From: Nocardioides szechwanensis
GTDB taxonomy: Bacteria > Actinomycetota > Actinomycetes > Propionibacteriales > Nocardioidaceae
DNA length: 64,000 nucleotides
NCBI RefSeq assembly: GCF_900103935.1
Contig: NZ_FNIC01000001.1
Coordinates: 674,794 to 738,793 of the forward strand
Direction of reading: 5' to 3'
Both the position numbers and the translations under genes were made by a program. Below the pieces are notes generated by a model. It did not search any database. It was not told the origin of the DNA and worked only from the letters and a program-made list of their open reading frames with translations. Below are positions 44,913-54,887 of this stretch, piece after piece. Every line of letters starts with the position of its first letter. Position 1 is the first letter of the stretch.

Positions 44913-46202
44913 ATGAGGTCGAAGACTCGACGCGCGGCTCTCGCCGCGCTCTGCGCCGGGGCGATGGTTTTCGCCGCCGCGTGCGGTGGTGACGACTCGT
45001 CAGGTGACGGCGACGACAAGACGATCACCTGGTGGCACAACTCGAACAACGAGCCCGGCAAGGGCTACTACGAACAGGTGGCCAAGGACTTCGAGGCCGA
45101 CAACCCCGGGGTGACGGTCGAGATCGAGGCCATGGCCCACGAGGACATGGTCGACAAGCTCGCCGCCGCGTTCCAGAGCGGTGACCTGCCCGACATCTAC
45201 ATGGAGCGTGGCGGCGGGGAGCTCTCCGACCACGTCGAGGCCGGCCTGGTGCGCGACATCAGCGACGACGCGGCCGAGGAGATCGGCAAGGTCGGCGGCT
45301 CTGTCGCCGGCTGGCAGGTCGACGGACAGACCTACGCGCTCCCGTTCTCGATCGGGGTCGTGGGCTTCTGGTACAACACCGAGCTCTTCGAGCAGGCGGG
45401 CATCACCGAGGCCCCGACCACGATGGAGCAGCTCTACGACGCGGTCGAGAAGCTGAAGGCCGCCGACATCCAGCCGATCTCGGTCGGCGCCGGCGACAAG
45501 TGGCCCGCGGCCCACTACTGGTACTACACGGCGCTGCGCTCGTGCTCCGAGGAGACCCTCACCGACGCCGTCGGCACCCTGGACTTCTCCGACGAGTGCT
45601 TCGTGCAGGCAGGAGAGGTCCTCCAGGACCTCCTGGACACCGAGCCCTTCAACGACGGCTTCCTCAGCACCGTGGCGCAGGAAGGGGCCACCTCGGCCTC
45701 GGGTCTCCTGGCGACGGGCAAGGTGGCCATGGAGCTCGCCGGCCACTGGGAGCCGGGCGTGATGCAGGGCCTCACCGAGGACGGCGAGGGCCTGGGTGAC
45801 AAGACCGGATGGTTCGCGTTCCCCGCAGTCGAGGGTGGCGCGGGTGAACCCACTGCCGCTCTGGGCGGTGGCGACGCCTGGGCGGTCTCGGAAGGGGCCC
45901 CCGACCTGGCGGTCGACCTGGTCAAGTACCTGCTGTCCGACGAGGTCCAGACGGGCTTCGCGGAGAACGACATGGGCCTCCCGACGAACCCTGCGGCCAA
46001 CCCTGCAGTGTCCGACCCGGCCCTCGCGGACCTGCTCCAGGTGCGTGACGCAGCGTCCTACGTGCAGCTCTACTTCGACACCGCGTTCGGCACGTCGGTG
46101 GGCAATGCGATGAACGACGAGATCGCACTGTTGCTCGCTGGCCAGGCCTCACCCGAGGATGTCGTCGCGGCCACGCAGGCGGCCGCCGACGAGGAGAAGT
46201 GA
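44913..46202 (+). CDS. ABC transporter sugar-binding lipoprotein
   Basis: Extracellular solute-binding lipoprotein of 429 residues. The signal peptide MRSKTRRAALAALCAGAMVFAAACGG ends in the lipobox AAAC (Cys about 24). The mature part has ITWWHNSNNEPGKGYYEQVAKDFEADNPGVTVE, QSGDLPDIYMERGGGELSD, YALPFSIGVVGFWYNTELFEQAG and an ALGGGDAWAVSEGAPDLAVDLVKYLLSDEVQ hinge typical of family 1 oligosaccharide-binding proteins. GGAGG lies 8 bases before ATG 44913. The linked GH3 and CE7 genes suggest xylo- or gluco-oligosaccharides. Confidence 0.92.
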   Translation: MRSKTRRAALAALCAGAMVFAAACGGDDSSGDGDDKTITWWHNSNNEPGKGYYEQVAKDFEADNPGVTVEIEAMAHEDMVDKLAAAFQSGDLPDIYMERGGGELSDHVEAGLVRDISDDAAEEIGKVGGSVAGWQVDGQTYALPFSIGVVGFWYNTELFEQAGITEAPTTMEQLYDAVEKLKAADIQPISVGAGDKWPAAHYWYYTALRSCSEETLTDAVGTLDFSDECFVQAGEVLQDLLDTEPFNDGFLSTVAQEGATSASGLLATGKVAMELAGHWEPGVMQGLTEDGEGLGDKTGWFAFPAVEGGAGEPTAALGGGDAWAVSEGAPDLAVDLVKYLLSDEVQTGFAENDMGLPTNPAANPAVSDPALADLLQVRDAASYVQLYFDTAFGTSVGNAMNDEIALLLAGQASPEDVVAATQAAADEEK

Positions 46203-46209
46203 GCTGACC

Positions 46210-47193
46210 GTGTCTCACCAGGGCGCCGCACTGCCGGCGGCACCCGCACGCGAGAAGGAGTCCACCCGGCGCGGAACCACGCGCCGGGTGGCTCCGTCTC
46301 CGGGAGGCGGCCGCTGGCGACAGCGGCTGGAGGTCGTCTTCTTCGTCTCGCCCGCGCTGGCGCTGATGGCGGTGTTCGTCGTCTGGCCGGTCATCTCGGC
46401 GGTGCGGATGTCGTTCTACCGGTGGAAGGGCTTCGGCCCGATGGATGACTTCGTCGGCCTGCGCAACTACGAGCGGGTATTGACCGACGACGTGTTCACC
46501 CAGGCGGTCACGCACAACTTCATCATCGTGGTCGCCTCGATCGTGGTGCAGCTGCCGCTCGGGCTGGCGATCGCGGTGCTGCTCAACCGCAGGATCAGGG
46601 GCCGTGGGCTGCTGCGCACGATCGTCTTCGTCCCCTACGTGCTCGCCGAGGTGATCGCGGGCGTCGTCTGGTTCCAGCTGCTCCAGCCCAACTACGGCAC
46701 CGTGGACGGGATCATCTCGGCCGTGGGGCTGACGCCTCCGGAGCAAGGGTTCCTCGGGACCCCCGAGCTCGCGCTGCCGACGATGTTCGTCGTCCTGACG
46801 TGGAAGTATCTCGGCCTCGCGGTCCTGCTGTTCCTGGCCGGCCTGCAGGGCGTGCCCGAGGAGCTCTACGAGGCCGCCCAGCTCGACGGCGCCAGCTGGT
46901 GGCAGGTGCAGCGCCGGGTCGCGATCCCGTTGCTGGGCCCGACCATCCGGACCTGGTGCTTCCTCTCCATGATCGGGTCCCTGCAGCTCTTCGACATGGT
47001 GTGGGTGCTGACCGGGGGCGGCCCCGCCAACGCGACCACGACCATGGCGACCTACCTGATCAACCAGGGCACCCAGGGCGGCAACTACGGCATCGCCGGG
47101 GCGGCGTCGGTGGTGCTCTTCGTCATCGGCTTCGTGATGGCGCTGGCCTACCAGCTGCTGATCCTTCGCCGAGACAGCGCGAGCGACCGATGA
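46210..47193 (+). CDS. ABC sugar transporter permease (MalF-type)
   Basis: Inner-membrane permease of 327 residues with about six helices. The N-terminal ~35 residues are basic and cytosolic; the first helix is VVFFVSPALALMAVFVVWPVI. The EAA loop that contacts the ATPase is EELYEAAQLDGASWWQVQRRVAIPLLGPTI. The GTG at 46210 follows GAGGAGAAGTGAG. No ATPase gene is present in this operon. Confidence 0.9.
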   Translation: MSHQGAALPAAPAREKESTRRGTTRRVAPSPGGGRWRQRLEVVFFVSPALALMAVFVVWPVISAVRMSFYRWKGFGPMDDFVGLRNYERVLTDDVFTQAVTHNFIIVVASIVVQLPLGLAIAVLLNRRIRGRGLLRTIVFVPYVLAEVIAGVVWFQLLQPNYGTVDGIISAVGLTPPEQGFLGTPELALPTMFVVLTWKYLGLAVLLFLAGLQGVPEELYEAAQLDGASWWQVQRRVAIPLLGPTIRTWCFLSMIGSLQLFDMVWVLTGGGPANATTTMATYLINQGTQGGNYGIAGAASVVLFVIGFVMALAYQLLILRRDSASDR

Positions 47194-47221
47194 GCCCCCG
47201 AGTCCCGAGGAGGACGACGAC

Positions 47222-48061
47222 ATGAGGTCCCGCGCGACGCGGCCCTTCGGCTCCGGTGGCCCGCTCACCTACGTGATCGCCCTGGTGGTCGTGGCACTCA
47301 CCCTCGGTCCGGTGCTGTACGGCGCGCTGGGCGGCTTCCGCAGCAACGGGCAGATCGCGGACAAGCCGGCCGGCCTGCCCGACCCGTGGCTGCTGCGCAA
47401 CTACGAGGGTGTCGTCACCAACCCCGACTTCTGGCGCTACGCCTTCAACTCCACGATGATCGCGCTGATCACGACCGCCGTGGCCGTGATCTGCGGAGTG
47501 ATGGCCGCCTACCCGCTCGCGCGTTACCAGTTCAAGTTCCGCGAGTCCCTCTTCATGGTCTTCGTCCTCGGCCTGCTCTTCCCCGCCGCCGTCGCGATCA
47601 TCCCGCTGTTCATCCTGGTGACCCGCGACCTGCAGCTGGGCAACACCTGGTGGGGGGTGGCGCTGCCCCAGGCGGCGTTCGCCCTGCCAATCACCGTGGT
47701 GATCCTGCGCCCCTTCCTGATGGCGATCCCCAAGGAGCTCGAGGAGGCGGCCACCATCGACGGTGCCTCGCGGATCGGCATCTTCTGGTGGTTGGCGATC
47801 CCACTGTCGAAGCCGGCGCTGATCACGGTCGGAGTGCTGGCGTTCGTCGGCTCGTGGAACGCCTATCTGCTCCCGTTGCTGCTGCTCCAGTCGGAGATGC
47901 GTACGCTCCCTCTCGGCGTCGCTGACTACTCCACCCAGTACTCCGCTGACACCGCGGGGGTCTTCGCGTTCACCACGATCTCGATGATCCCGGCGCTCAT
48001 CTTGTTCCTGGCGCTGCAGCGACGCATCGTCGGTGGCCTACAGGGCGCGGTGAAGGGATGA
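47222..48061 (+). CDS. ABC sugar transporter permease (MalG-type)
   Basis: Inner-membrane permease of 279 residues. First helix LTYVIALVVVALTLGPVLYGAL, EAA loop KELEEAATIDGASRIGIFWWLAIPLSKPALI, and further helices ESLFMVFVLGLLFPAAVAIIPLFIL and ALITVGVLAFVGSWNAYLLPLLLL. GAGGAGGACGACGAC precedes the ATG. The stop overlaps the LacI regulator start by 4 bases. Confidence 0.92.
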   Translation: MRSRATRPFGSGGPLTYVIALVVVALTLGPVLYGALGGFRSNGQIADKPAGLPDPWLLRNYEGVVTNPDFWRYAFNSTMIALITTAVAVICGVMAAYPLARYQFKFRESLFMVFVLGLLFPAAVAIIPLFILVTRDLQLGNTWWGVALPQAAFALPITVVILRPFLMAIPKELEEAATIDGASRIGIFWWLAIPLSKPALITVGVLAFVGSWNAYLLPLLLLQSEMRTLPLGVADYSTQYSADTAGVFAFTTISMIPALILFLALQRRIVGGLQGAVKG

Positions 48062-49131
48062 GCGGCCCCACGAACGGCACTGGCGCATCGGAGAGGACGG
48101 CCGCTGTGGACGCGACCCAGAACGGCGGTCGGGTGACGATGCAGCAGGTCGCCGCCGAGGCCGGCGTATCCGTCTCGACGGTCTCGAAGGTCCTGAACGG
48201 ACGGTATGGCGTGTCCAGCCACACCTCGGAGACCGTCACCGAGGTCGTCAACCGGCTTGGCTACGAGGCCAGCCTGATCGCCCGCAGCCTGCGCAACCGC
48301 CGCACCAACGTCCTCGGTGTGCTGGTCGCCGACTTCGAGCCCTTCAGCACCGAGGTCCTCAAGGGCGCGGCCGACGCGATCCGCGGCACCGGCTACGAGC
48401 TGGTCGCCTACTCCGCCGGTGGTCGCGTCGACGAGCAGGTCGGGTGGGAGCGCCGCTACCTCTCGCGGGTCATGGGCACCCTGGTCGACGGCGCCGTGCT
48501 GGTCACCCCGACCGTCACCGACGTGAAGTACGACGGTCCGATCGTCGCGATCGACCCGCACACCGGCCGTTCGCCGCTGCCCACGGTCACCGCCGACAAC
48601 CTCCAGGGTGGACGCCTGGCCGTCGACCACCTGCTGGGCCTCGGTCATCGGCGGATCGGGATGCTGACGGGCCGCAGTGACCTGGTGTCCGCGCGGCTGC
48701 GCGAGAAGGGCTACCGCGAGGCGCACGCCGCTGCCGGCGTACCCGTCGACGAGGCGCTGCTGCGCCTCGGCGCGTTCGAGCCCGAGCAGGGGCGCATCGG
48801 GGCGCGGGAGCTGCTGACGCTGCCGGATCCTCCGACCGCGATCTTCGCGGCCAACGACCTCTCCGCGCTGGCCACCCTCGAGGTCGCCGCCGAGCTCGGG
48901 ATCGACGTGCCGGGCCGGCTCTCGGTGGTCGGCTTCGACAACATCCCCGACTCCGCGCTCGCCGACCCGCCGCTGACGACCGTCCAGCAGCCGATCCGGC
49001 AGATGGGCCACGACGCCGTCGAGATGCTGATGGCCCTCGTCGCCGGCGAGGAACCCGCCGACACCCACCCCACCCTGTCGACCACTCTCGTCGAGAGGCG
49101 ATCGACCGCAGCACTGAAAGCGACATCATGA
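48058..49131 (+). CDS. LacI-family transcriptional regulator
   Basis: A 357-residue sugar-responsive repressor. The helix-turn-helix begins about residue 27 (VTMQQVAAEAGVSVSTVSKVLNGRYGVSSHTSETVTEVVNRLGYEASLIARSLR) and includes the hinge helix. The periplasmic-binding-protein-like core contains VLGVLVADFEPF, VDHLLGLGHRRIGMLTG, AIFAANDLSALATLEVAAELGIDVPGRLSVVGFDNIP and LTTVQQPIRQMG. It is expressed in the operon it likely controls through the palindrome at 44820-44839. It overlaps both neighbours by 4 bases. Confidence 0.93.
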   Translation: MSGPTNGTGASERTAAVDATQNGGRVTMQQVAAEAGVSVSTVSKVLNGRYGVSSHTSETVTEVVNRLGYEASLIARSLRNRRTNVLGVLVADFEPFSTEVLKGAADAIRGTGYELVAYSAGGRVDEQVGWERRYLSRVMGTLVDGAVLVTPTVTDVKYDGPIVAIDPHTGRSPLPTVTADNLQGGRLAVDHLLGLGHRRIGMLTGRSDLVSARLREKGYREAHAAAGVPVDEALLRLGAFEPEQGRIGARELLTLPDPPTAIFAANDLSALATLEVAAELGIDVPGRLSVVGFDNIPDSALADPPLTTVQQPIRQMGHDAVEMLMALVAGEEPADTHPTLSTTLVERRSTAALKATS

Positions 49132-51413
49132 GCGACCTCTGGCGTGACCCGACCGCAACCACGGACGAGCGGGTGGCCGACCTCGTCGGCCGGATGACGG
49201 TCGCCGAGAAGGTGAAGCAGCTCCAGGGGATCTGGTGGCTCGACCCCGACGCGGGCGGGATGGCGCCGATGCTGCGCGAGACCATGGGGCAGCTCCCGCC
49301 CTGGGAGGAGGTCATCGCCGACGGCCTCGGTCAGCTCACCAGGACCTTCGGGACCGGACCCCTCGAGCCACGTGACGGCCTCAAGATCGCGGGTGAGCGG
49401 CAGCGCGACGTGATGGCCGCCAACCGGTTCGGGATCCCGGCGCTGGCGCACGAGGAGTGCCTCACCGGTGTGGCCGTGTGGCGGGCCACGATCTATCCCT
49501 CGCCCTTGTGCTGGGCGGCCACCTTCGACCCCGTGATCGTGGAGCGGATGGGTTCCCAGATCGCGGCGTCCATGCGCAGCCTCGGGGTGCACCAGGGGCT
49601 GGCGCCGGTCCTCGACGTCGTCCGGGACCTGCGCTGGGGCCGGGTCGAGGAGACCCTCGGAGAGGACCCGTTCCTGGTCGGGCTGGTCGGGAGCGCCTAC
49701 GTGCGCGGCCTCGAGAGCGGTGGCGTGGTCGCGACGCTCAAGCACTTCATGGGCTACTCCGCGTCGCGGGCGGGGCGCAACCTCGGCCCGGTCTCGATCG
49801 GCCCGCGCGAGCTGGCCGACGTCTTCCTGCCGCCCTTCGAGATGGCGTTGCGAGCGGGCGCCCGCTCGGTGATGAACTCCTACAACGACCTCGACGGCGT
49901 GCCGTCGGCGGCCGACGCCGGACTGCTGACCACCCTGCTGCGCGACCGCCTGGGCTTCACCGGGACGGTAGCCGCCGACTACTTCTCCGTCGCGTTCCTG
50001 CACAGCCTCCACCACGTCGCCGACAGCCCGACGCAGGCGGCCCGGCTGGCGCTCCAGGCCGGGATCGACGTGGAGCTGCCCTCGACCAACGCCTTCGGCG
50101 AGCCCCTCCTGAAGGGCATCGCCGACGGGGTCGTCGACGAGGCCCTCGTCGACCGGGCCCTGACCCGGGTGCTCCGCCAGAAGTGCGAGCTCGGCCTGCT
50201 CGACCCCGGCTGGGCGCCCGAGGAGCCGGTCGACGTCGACCTCGACCCACCGGAGTTCCGCGCGCTAGCGCTCGACCTCGCGCGCCGGTCCGTCGTACTC
50301 CTCGCCAACGACGGCACCCTGCCGCTGCACGAGGGCGCGCGGGTCGCGGTCGTCGGGCCGCGTGCGGACACCTCCCACGCGATGCTGGGCTGCTACTCGT
50401 TCCCGCTCCACGTGCTGGTCCACCACCAGGACGTCGAGGCCGGGCTGGAGATCCGCACGGTCCGCGAGGCCCTGAGCGACACTTTCGACGTCAGCTACGC
50501 GCTCGGCTGCCCGGTCCTGGGCGGCGACGACGCCGACATCGAGGCGGCGGTGGCCACCGCCGCCGCGGCCGACGTCTGCGTCGCGGTCCTGGGCGACCAG
50601 GCCGGCCTGTTCGGCAAGGGCACGTCGGGGGAGGGCTGCGACGTCGCGGACCTCCGTCTGCCCGGCCGCCAGGAGGAGCTGCTCGAGGCCCTGCTCGCCA
50701 CCGGTACGCCGGTCGTCGCGGTGCTGCTCGTCGGTCGCCCCTACGACCTCAGCCGCCAGGCCGCGCGGCTCGCGGGGCTCGTGTGCGGCTTCTTCCCCGG
50801 GGAGGAGGGCGCCCGCGCCATCGCCGACGTGCTCGACGGCACGGTCAACCCGTCCGGCCGCCTGCCGGTGAGCTTCCCCGGCGCCGGCGACGCGCAGCCG
50901 TCGACCTACCTCGCGTCCACGCTCGGCCAGCTCACCGATGTCAGCGTCGTCGACCCGACCGCGCTGTACCCCTTCGGCCACGGGCTGTCCTACGCGTCAG
51001 CCACCTGGGGGCCGGTCTCGGCCAGCGGGTCGCAGTGGGACACCGACGGCACCTGCGAGGTCGAGGTCGAGCTCGCCAACGACGCCGAGCGGGCGGTGTC
51101 GGAGGTCGTGCAGGTCTACCTCCACGACCCCTGTGCCTCCGTGGTGCGTCCGGTGCAACAGCTCGTCGCGGTCAGTCGCGTCGACCTGCAGCCAGGCGAG
51201 CGCACGCGCGTGCGCTTCACGCTCCACGCCGACCTCACCTCCTTCACCGGCCACGACCTCGCGCGCATCGTCGAGCCGGGAGCGGTCGAGCTGAGGGTCG
51301 GGGCCTCGAGCGCGGACATCCGGGCGGTGCTGCCACAGGAGCTCGTCGGCCCCGTACGCCGGGTGGGCACCGACCGCGAGCTGGTGCCCTCCGTGACCCT
51401 CCAGACGCTCTGA
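49128..51413 (+). CDS. Glycoside hydrolase family 3 (beta-xylosidase or beta-glucosidase)
   Basis: A 761-residue cytosolic GH3 with no signal peptide. N-terminal TIM barrel: IPALAHEECLTGVAVWRATIYPSPLCWAATFDP, the KHF motif ATLKHFMGYSASRAGRNLGPVSIGPREL, and the nucleophile Asp in GTVAADYFSVAFLHSLH (Ala-Asp where SDW/SDY is commoner). The alpha/beta sandwich has KGTSGEGCDVADLRLPGRQEELL, likely with the acid/base Glu. A fibronectin-III-like domain ends it (VSEVVQVYLHDP, FTLHADLTSFTG). Intracellular hydrolysis of imported oligosaccharides is implied. Xylosidase is favoured because of the linked CE7 esterase. Confidence 0.9.
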   Translation: MSDLWRDPTATTDERVADLVGRMTVAEKVKQLQGIWWLDPDAGGMAPMLRETMGQLPPWEEVIADGLGQLTRTFGTGPLEPRDGLKIAGERQRDVMAANRFGIPALAHEECLTGVAVWRATIYPSPLCWAATFDPVIVERMGSQIAASMRSLGVHQGLAPVLDVVRDLRWGRVEETLGEDPFLVGLVGSAYVRGLESGGVVATLKHFMGYSASRAGRNLGPVSIGPRELADVFLPPFEMALRAGARSVMNSYNDLDGVPSAADAGLLTTLLRDRLGFTGTVAADYFSVAFLHSLHHVADSPTQAARLALQAGIDVELPSTNAFGEPLLKGIADGVVDEALVDRALTRVLRQKCELGLLDPGWAPEEPVDVDLDPPEFRALALDLARRSVVLLANDGTLPLHEGARVAVVGPRADTSHAMLGCYSFPLHVLVHHQDVEAGLEIRTVREALSDTFDVSYALGCPVLGGDDADIEAAVATAAAADVCVAVLGDQAGLFGKGTSGEGCDVADLRLPGRQEELLEALLATGTPVVAVLLVGRPYDLSRQAARLAGLVCGFFPGEEGARAIADVLDGTVNPSGRLPVSFPGAGDAQPSTYLASTLGQLTDVSVVDPTALYPFGHGLSYASATWGPVSASGSQWDTDGTCEVEVELANDAERAVSEVVQVYLHDPCASVVRPVQQLVAVSRVDLQPGERTRVRFTLHADLTSFTGHDLARIVEPGAVELRVGASSADIRAVLPQELVGPVRRVGTDRELVPSVTLQTL

Positions 51414-51426
51414 TGCAACCGCGCTG

Positions 51427-52407
51427 ATGCACTACGACTGGCCACTCGAGCAGGCCCGGGACTACCGTCCCAACCTCGACGTACCGGACGACCTCGCGGA
51501 GTTCTGGGCCGAGACGCTGCTCAGCGCGGCCGCCGCCGCGGAGGCGCCGACGTTCACCAGGGTCGACTCGGGGCTCGTGGCCGTGGAGAGCTACGACGTC
51601 ACGTTCGCCGGCTTCGGCGGCCACCCGGTGCGCGCCTGGCTGCACCTACCCGCCGCACCGTTGCGGTCGGGCTCGCCGCTGCCCGGCGTCGTGCAGTACC
51701 AGGGCTACAACGGCGGGCGCGGCCTCGTGCACGAGCACGTCTTCTGGGCGACCGCCGGCTACGCACACCTCACGGTCGACACCCGGGGCCAGGGGAGCGG
51801 CTGGACCACCGGCGCCACCCCCGACCCGGTCGGCTCGGCCCCGTCCCAGCCGGGGTTCCTGACTCGCGGCATCGACGACCCGCTCAACTACTACTACCGC
51901 CGCGCCTACGCCGACTCCGTGGCGGCGCTCGACGTGCTGCGCGGCCACGACCTCGTCGACGGCTCGCGGGTGGCCGTGGCCGGCGGCAGCCAGGGCGGTG
52001 CCCTCGCGGCCGCGGTGGCCGCCCTCGCGCCGTCGTCCGTCGCGGCGCTGCTGTGCGACGTACCGTTCCTGTGCGACCTGCGGCGCGCCGCCTCCGTCGC
52101 CCAGGCCGAGCCCTACCTCGAGCTGGTGCGCTACCTGGGCGCCCAGCGCGACCGTGTGGAGCAGGCCTTCACGACGTTGGCCTACTTCGACGTCGCGGTG
52201 CTGGCCCGGCTCGCCACCGCCCCCGCGCTGTTCTCGGTGGCACTGATGGACCTGACCTGCCCGCCGTCGACGGTGTTCGCCGCCTACAACGCCTACGCGG
52301 GCCCCAAGGAGATCAGGGTCTACGAGTACAACGACCACGAGGGCGGGGAGGCCTGCCAGCGCACCCGCCAGCTCGCGTGGCTCGGCGCGGCGCTCAGGTC
52401 CCGGTGA
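51427..52407 (+). CDS. Acetyl xylan esterase, CE7 family
   Basis: Alpha/beta hydrolase of 326 residues in the CE7 family (acetyl xylan esterase/cephalosporin C deacetylase). Blocks: [72 protein letters not shown], nucleophile Ser in [14 protein letters not shown], Asp in [16 protein letters not shown] and His in [11 protein letters not shown]. It is cytosolic (no signal). It would deacetylate imported oligosaccharides before or after GH3 action. Its last 14 bases overlap the end of echA19, tail to tail. Confidence 0.9.
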   Translation: MHYDWPLEQARDYRPNLDVPDDLAEFWAETLLSAAAAAEAPTFTRVDSGLVAVESYDVTFAGFGGHPVRAWLHLPAAPLRSGSPLPGVVQYQGYNGGRGLVHEHVFWATAGYAHLTVDTRGQGSGWTTGATPDPVGSAPSQPGFLTRGIDDPLNYYYRRAYADSVAALDVLRGHDLVDGSRVAVAGGSQGGALAAAVAALAPSSVAALLCDVPFLCDLRRAASVAQAEPYLELVRYLGAQRDRVEQAFTTLAYFDVAVLARLATAPALFSVALMDLTCPPSTVFAAYNAYAGPKEIRVYEYNDHEGGEACQRTRQLAWLGAALRSR

Positions 52408-53200
52408 ACTGAGGGGCGCGCTTCTCGGAGAACGCCCGCGGCCCCTCCTTCGCGTCGTTGGAGGCGAAGACGGCCATGCCGACCTTGGCGTCGTCGGCCC
52501 AGCAGTCCTCCTCGTGCTTGCCCTCGGAGTCGCGGACGGTCTTGAGGATGGCCTGGACCGCCAGGGGGCCGTTCGCGCAGATGAGGTCGGCGATCTCGTG
52601 GGCCTTCGCGAGTGCCTCGCCGTCGGGGACGACGTGCCCGATCAGCCCGATCTCCTTGGCCTCGGGGGCTTTGACCAGCCGGCCGGTCAGCAGCAGGTCG
52701 AGGGCAACGGTGTAGGGGATCTGCCGGGGGAGACGTACGGCGGAGCCGCCCATCGGGTAGAGGCTCCACTTGGCCTCGGCCACGCCGAAGCGGGCCGACT
52801 CGCCCGCGATCCGGATGTCGGTGCCCTGGAGGATCTCCGTGCCGCCGGCCACCGCGGGGCCCTCCACCGCCGCGATCAGCGGCTTGGTGAGCCGGAAGCC
52901 CTTCAGCAGGCCCTTGATCACCGACGGGTCGAAGCCGGACTTGAAGCTCTCGTCGGGCGAGCGCTTGGTCGCCGCCTTCAGGTCCATGCCGGCGCAGAAG
53001 AAGCCGCCCGCGCCGGTGAGGATGACCGCCCGGACGGTGTCATCGTCGTTGGCCCGGTCCCAGGCCTCCTCCATGATCGCCATCATCTCGCCGGACAGCG
53101 CGTTGCGCGCCTCGGGCCGGTTCATGGTCACGACGAGCTTGTGGCCCACCTGTTCGACGAGGCAGTGCGGCTGGGACTCGGGGGAGGCATCGCTGGTCAT
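52394..53200 (-). CDS. echA19: Enoyl-CoA hydratase, EchA19-like (sterol side chain)
   Basis: Crotonase of 268 residues hydrating side-chain enoyl-CoA steroids. Oxyanion loops [12 protein letters not shown] and [20 protein letters not shown]; the [27 protein letters not shown] segment has the catalytic Glu region. The C-terminal half is [11 protein letters not shown]. The ATG at 53200 gives [13 protein letters not shown]. It diverges from fadD19 with a KstR-type site between, the same as Rv3516/Rv3515c. It is the first sterol gene after the sugar operon. Confidence 0.88.
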   Translation of the reverse strand: MTSDASPESQPHCLVEQVGHKLVVTMNRPEARNALSGEMMAIMEEAWDRANDDDTVRAVILTGAGGFFCAGMDLKAATKRSPDESFKSGFDPSVIKGLLKGFRLTKPLIAAVEGPAVAGGTEILQGTDIRIAGESARFGVAEAKWSLYPMGGSAVRLPRQIPYTVALDLLLTGRLVKAPEAKEIGLIGHVVPDGEALAKAHEIADLICANGPLAVQAILKTVRDSEGKHEEDCWADDAKVGMAVFASNDAKEGPRAFSEKRAPQFTGT

Positions 53201-53222
53201 GGGCGTGAGGCTAGCGAAAAAC

Positions 53223-53236
53223 AAGAACGTGTTCTA
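53223..53236. promoter_or_regulatory. KstR-type operator between echA19 and fadD19
   Basis: AAGAACGTGTTCTA is identical to the hsaA site. The -10 TAGTCT (53235-53240) starts in its right end and the fadD19 GTG follows after 6 bases, without a ribosome site, the same geometry as at 40505. Confidence 0.78.
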
Positions 53237-53246
53237 GTCTCGCGGC

Positions 53247-54887
53247 GTGGCCCTCAACATCGCTGATCTCTTCGAACACGCCGTCGACGCGGCCCCCGAC
53301 AACCCTGCTGTGAAGGTGGGGGACCGGGTCGTGACCTATGCCGACCTGGAGCGGGACTCCAACCGGTTGGCGCACTACCTGCAGGCCCAGGGGGTGAAGC
53401 CGGGCGACCACGTCGCCATCTACGCCAAGAACAGCGTCGAGCACGTCGTGGCGGTGCTGGCCATCGTCAAGATCCGGGCCGTCAACATCAACGTCAACTA
53501 CCGCTACGTCGAGGGCGAGCTCAACTACCTCTTCGACAACGCCGACGTCGTCGCGCTCATCCACGAGCGCACCTACGCCCCGTTGGTCGCCGCGTGCGCG
53601 CCCAACCACGAGAAGCTCAAGACCTTCGTGGTGATCCCCGACGTCCTCGACCCCGACAACGACTCCGACATCTCCTCCTTCGGCGGCGTCCTGCTCGACG
53701 ACGCGCTCGCCGACCAGAGCGCCGAGCGTGACTTCGAGGAGCGCAGCAAGGACGACCTGCACATCATCTACACCGGCGGCACGACCGGCTTCCCCAAGGG
53801 CGTCATGTGGCGCCACGAGGACTTCTGGCGGGTGCTCGGCGGCGGCATCGACTTCTATAGCGGCGAGCCGCTGGAGGAGTACGACCAGTCCAAGCAGGCC
53901 ACCGAGCCGCGGATGGTGACGTTCCCGCTGAGCCCGCTCATGCACGGCGGCGCCCAGGCCGGCCTGCTGATGCACCTGTTCGCCGGCCACCTGACGATCC
54001 TCGAGCCGAAGTTCGACCCCCAGCGCACCTGGGAGGTCATCGAGCGCGAGGGCGTCCAGCTGATCTTCATGACCGGCGACGCGATGGCGCGCCCCCTGAT
54101 CGAGGAGTTCGAGCGCAAGGCCGCGACGGGCACGCCGTACGACGGCTCCTCGCTGTTCGCGATCTCCAGCAGCGCCGCGATCTTCAGCCCGCCGGTCAAG
54201 CACCGCTGGATGGCGGCGTTCCCCAACAGCATCTTCACCGACTCCGTCGGTGCGTCCGAGACCGGCTTCCAGGGCATGGGCATGCAGGACAAGGACGCGA
54301 TCAGCAGCGATGGACCGGTCGTCGGCCTGGGCCCGGCGAGCGTCGTGATCGACGACGACGACCACGTGATGGACCTGGCCACCAACGTCGGCAAGATCGG
54401 CCGGCTCGGCCGCGGCGGATCGGTGCCGGTCGGCTACTACAAGGACCCGGAGAAGTCCGCCAAGACGTTCCTCCAGATCGACGGCGCGCGCTACTCGGTG
54501 CCCGGTGACTTCGCGCGGATCGAGACCGACGGGCGGGTCACCCTGCTCGGTCGCGGCTCCAACTGCGTCAACACCGGCGGCGAGAAGGTCTACCCGGAGG
54601 AGGTGGAGATGGCGATCAAGGGCCACCCCGCCGTCTACGACTGCCTGGTCGTCGGCATCCCCGACGAGAAGTACGGCCAGGCCGTCGCCGCGGTCGTCCA
54701 GCCCCGTGAGGGCCAGAGCGTTACGCTCGACGAGCTGCGCGAGTTCCTGCGCGGCTCGCTGTCCGGCTACAAGCTGCCTCGTGCGGTGACCCTGGTCGAC
54801 GAGATCCCGCGCAACGCCACGGGCAAGGCGCAGTACCCGCGCGCCAAGGAGCTGGCCCTGGCCTCGACCGCAGGGGCTGGCGCCTGA
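53247..54887 (+). CDS. fadD19: Steroid side-chain CoA ligase, FadD19-like
   Basis: AMP-forming ligase of 546 residues for C26/C27 sterol carboxylates, needed for C24-branched side chains in mycobacteria and rhodococci. It matches FadD19 from its N-terminus (ALNIADLFEHAVDAAPDNPAVK) through INVNYRYVEGELNYLFDNADVVALIHERTY, IYTGGTTGFPKGVMWRHEDFWRVL, FMTGDAMARPLIEEF, ITDSVGASETGFQG-like segment and INTGGEKVYPEEVE-type hinge. The Lys is in PRNATGKAQYPRAK. It is likely leaderless (GTG 6 nt after the -10). It shares one base with the next gene. Confidence 0.93.
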   Translation: MALNIADLFEHAVDAAPDNPAVKVGDRVVTYADLERDSNRLAHYLQAQGVKPGDHVAIYAKNSVEHVVAVLAIVKIRAVNINVNYRYVEGELNYLFDNADVVALIHERTYAPLVAACAPNHEKLKTFVVIPDVLDPDNDSDISSFGGVLLDDALADQSAERDFEERSKDDLHIIYTGGTTGFPKGVMWRHEDFWRVLGGGIDFYSGEPLEEYDQSKQATEPRMVTFPLSPLMHGGAQAGLLMHLFAGHLTILEPKFDPQRTWEVIEREGVQLIFMTGDAMARPLIEEFERKAATGTPYDGSSLFAISSSAAIFSPPVKHRWMAAFPNSIFTDSVGASETGFQGMGMQDKDAISSDGPVVGLGPASVVIDDDDHVMDLATNVGKIGRLGRGGSVPVGYYKDPEKSAKTFLQIDGARYSVPGDFARIETDGRVTLLGRGSNCVNTGGEKVYPEEVEMAIKGHPAVYDCLVVGIPDEKYGQAVAAVVQPREGQSVTLDELREFLRGSLSGYKLPRAVTLVDEIPRNATGKAQYPRAKELALASTAGAGA

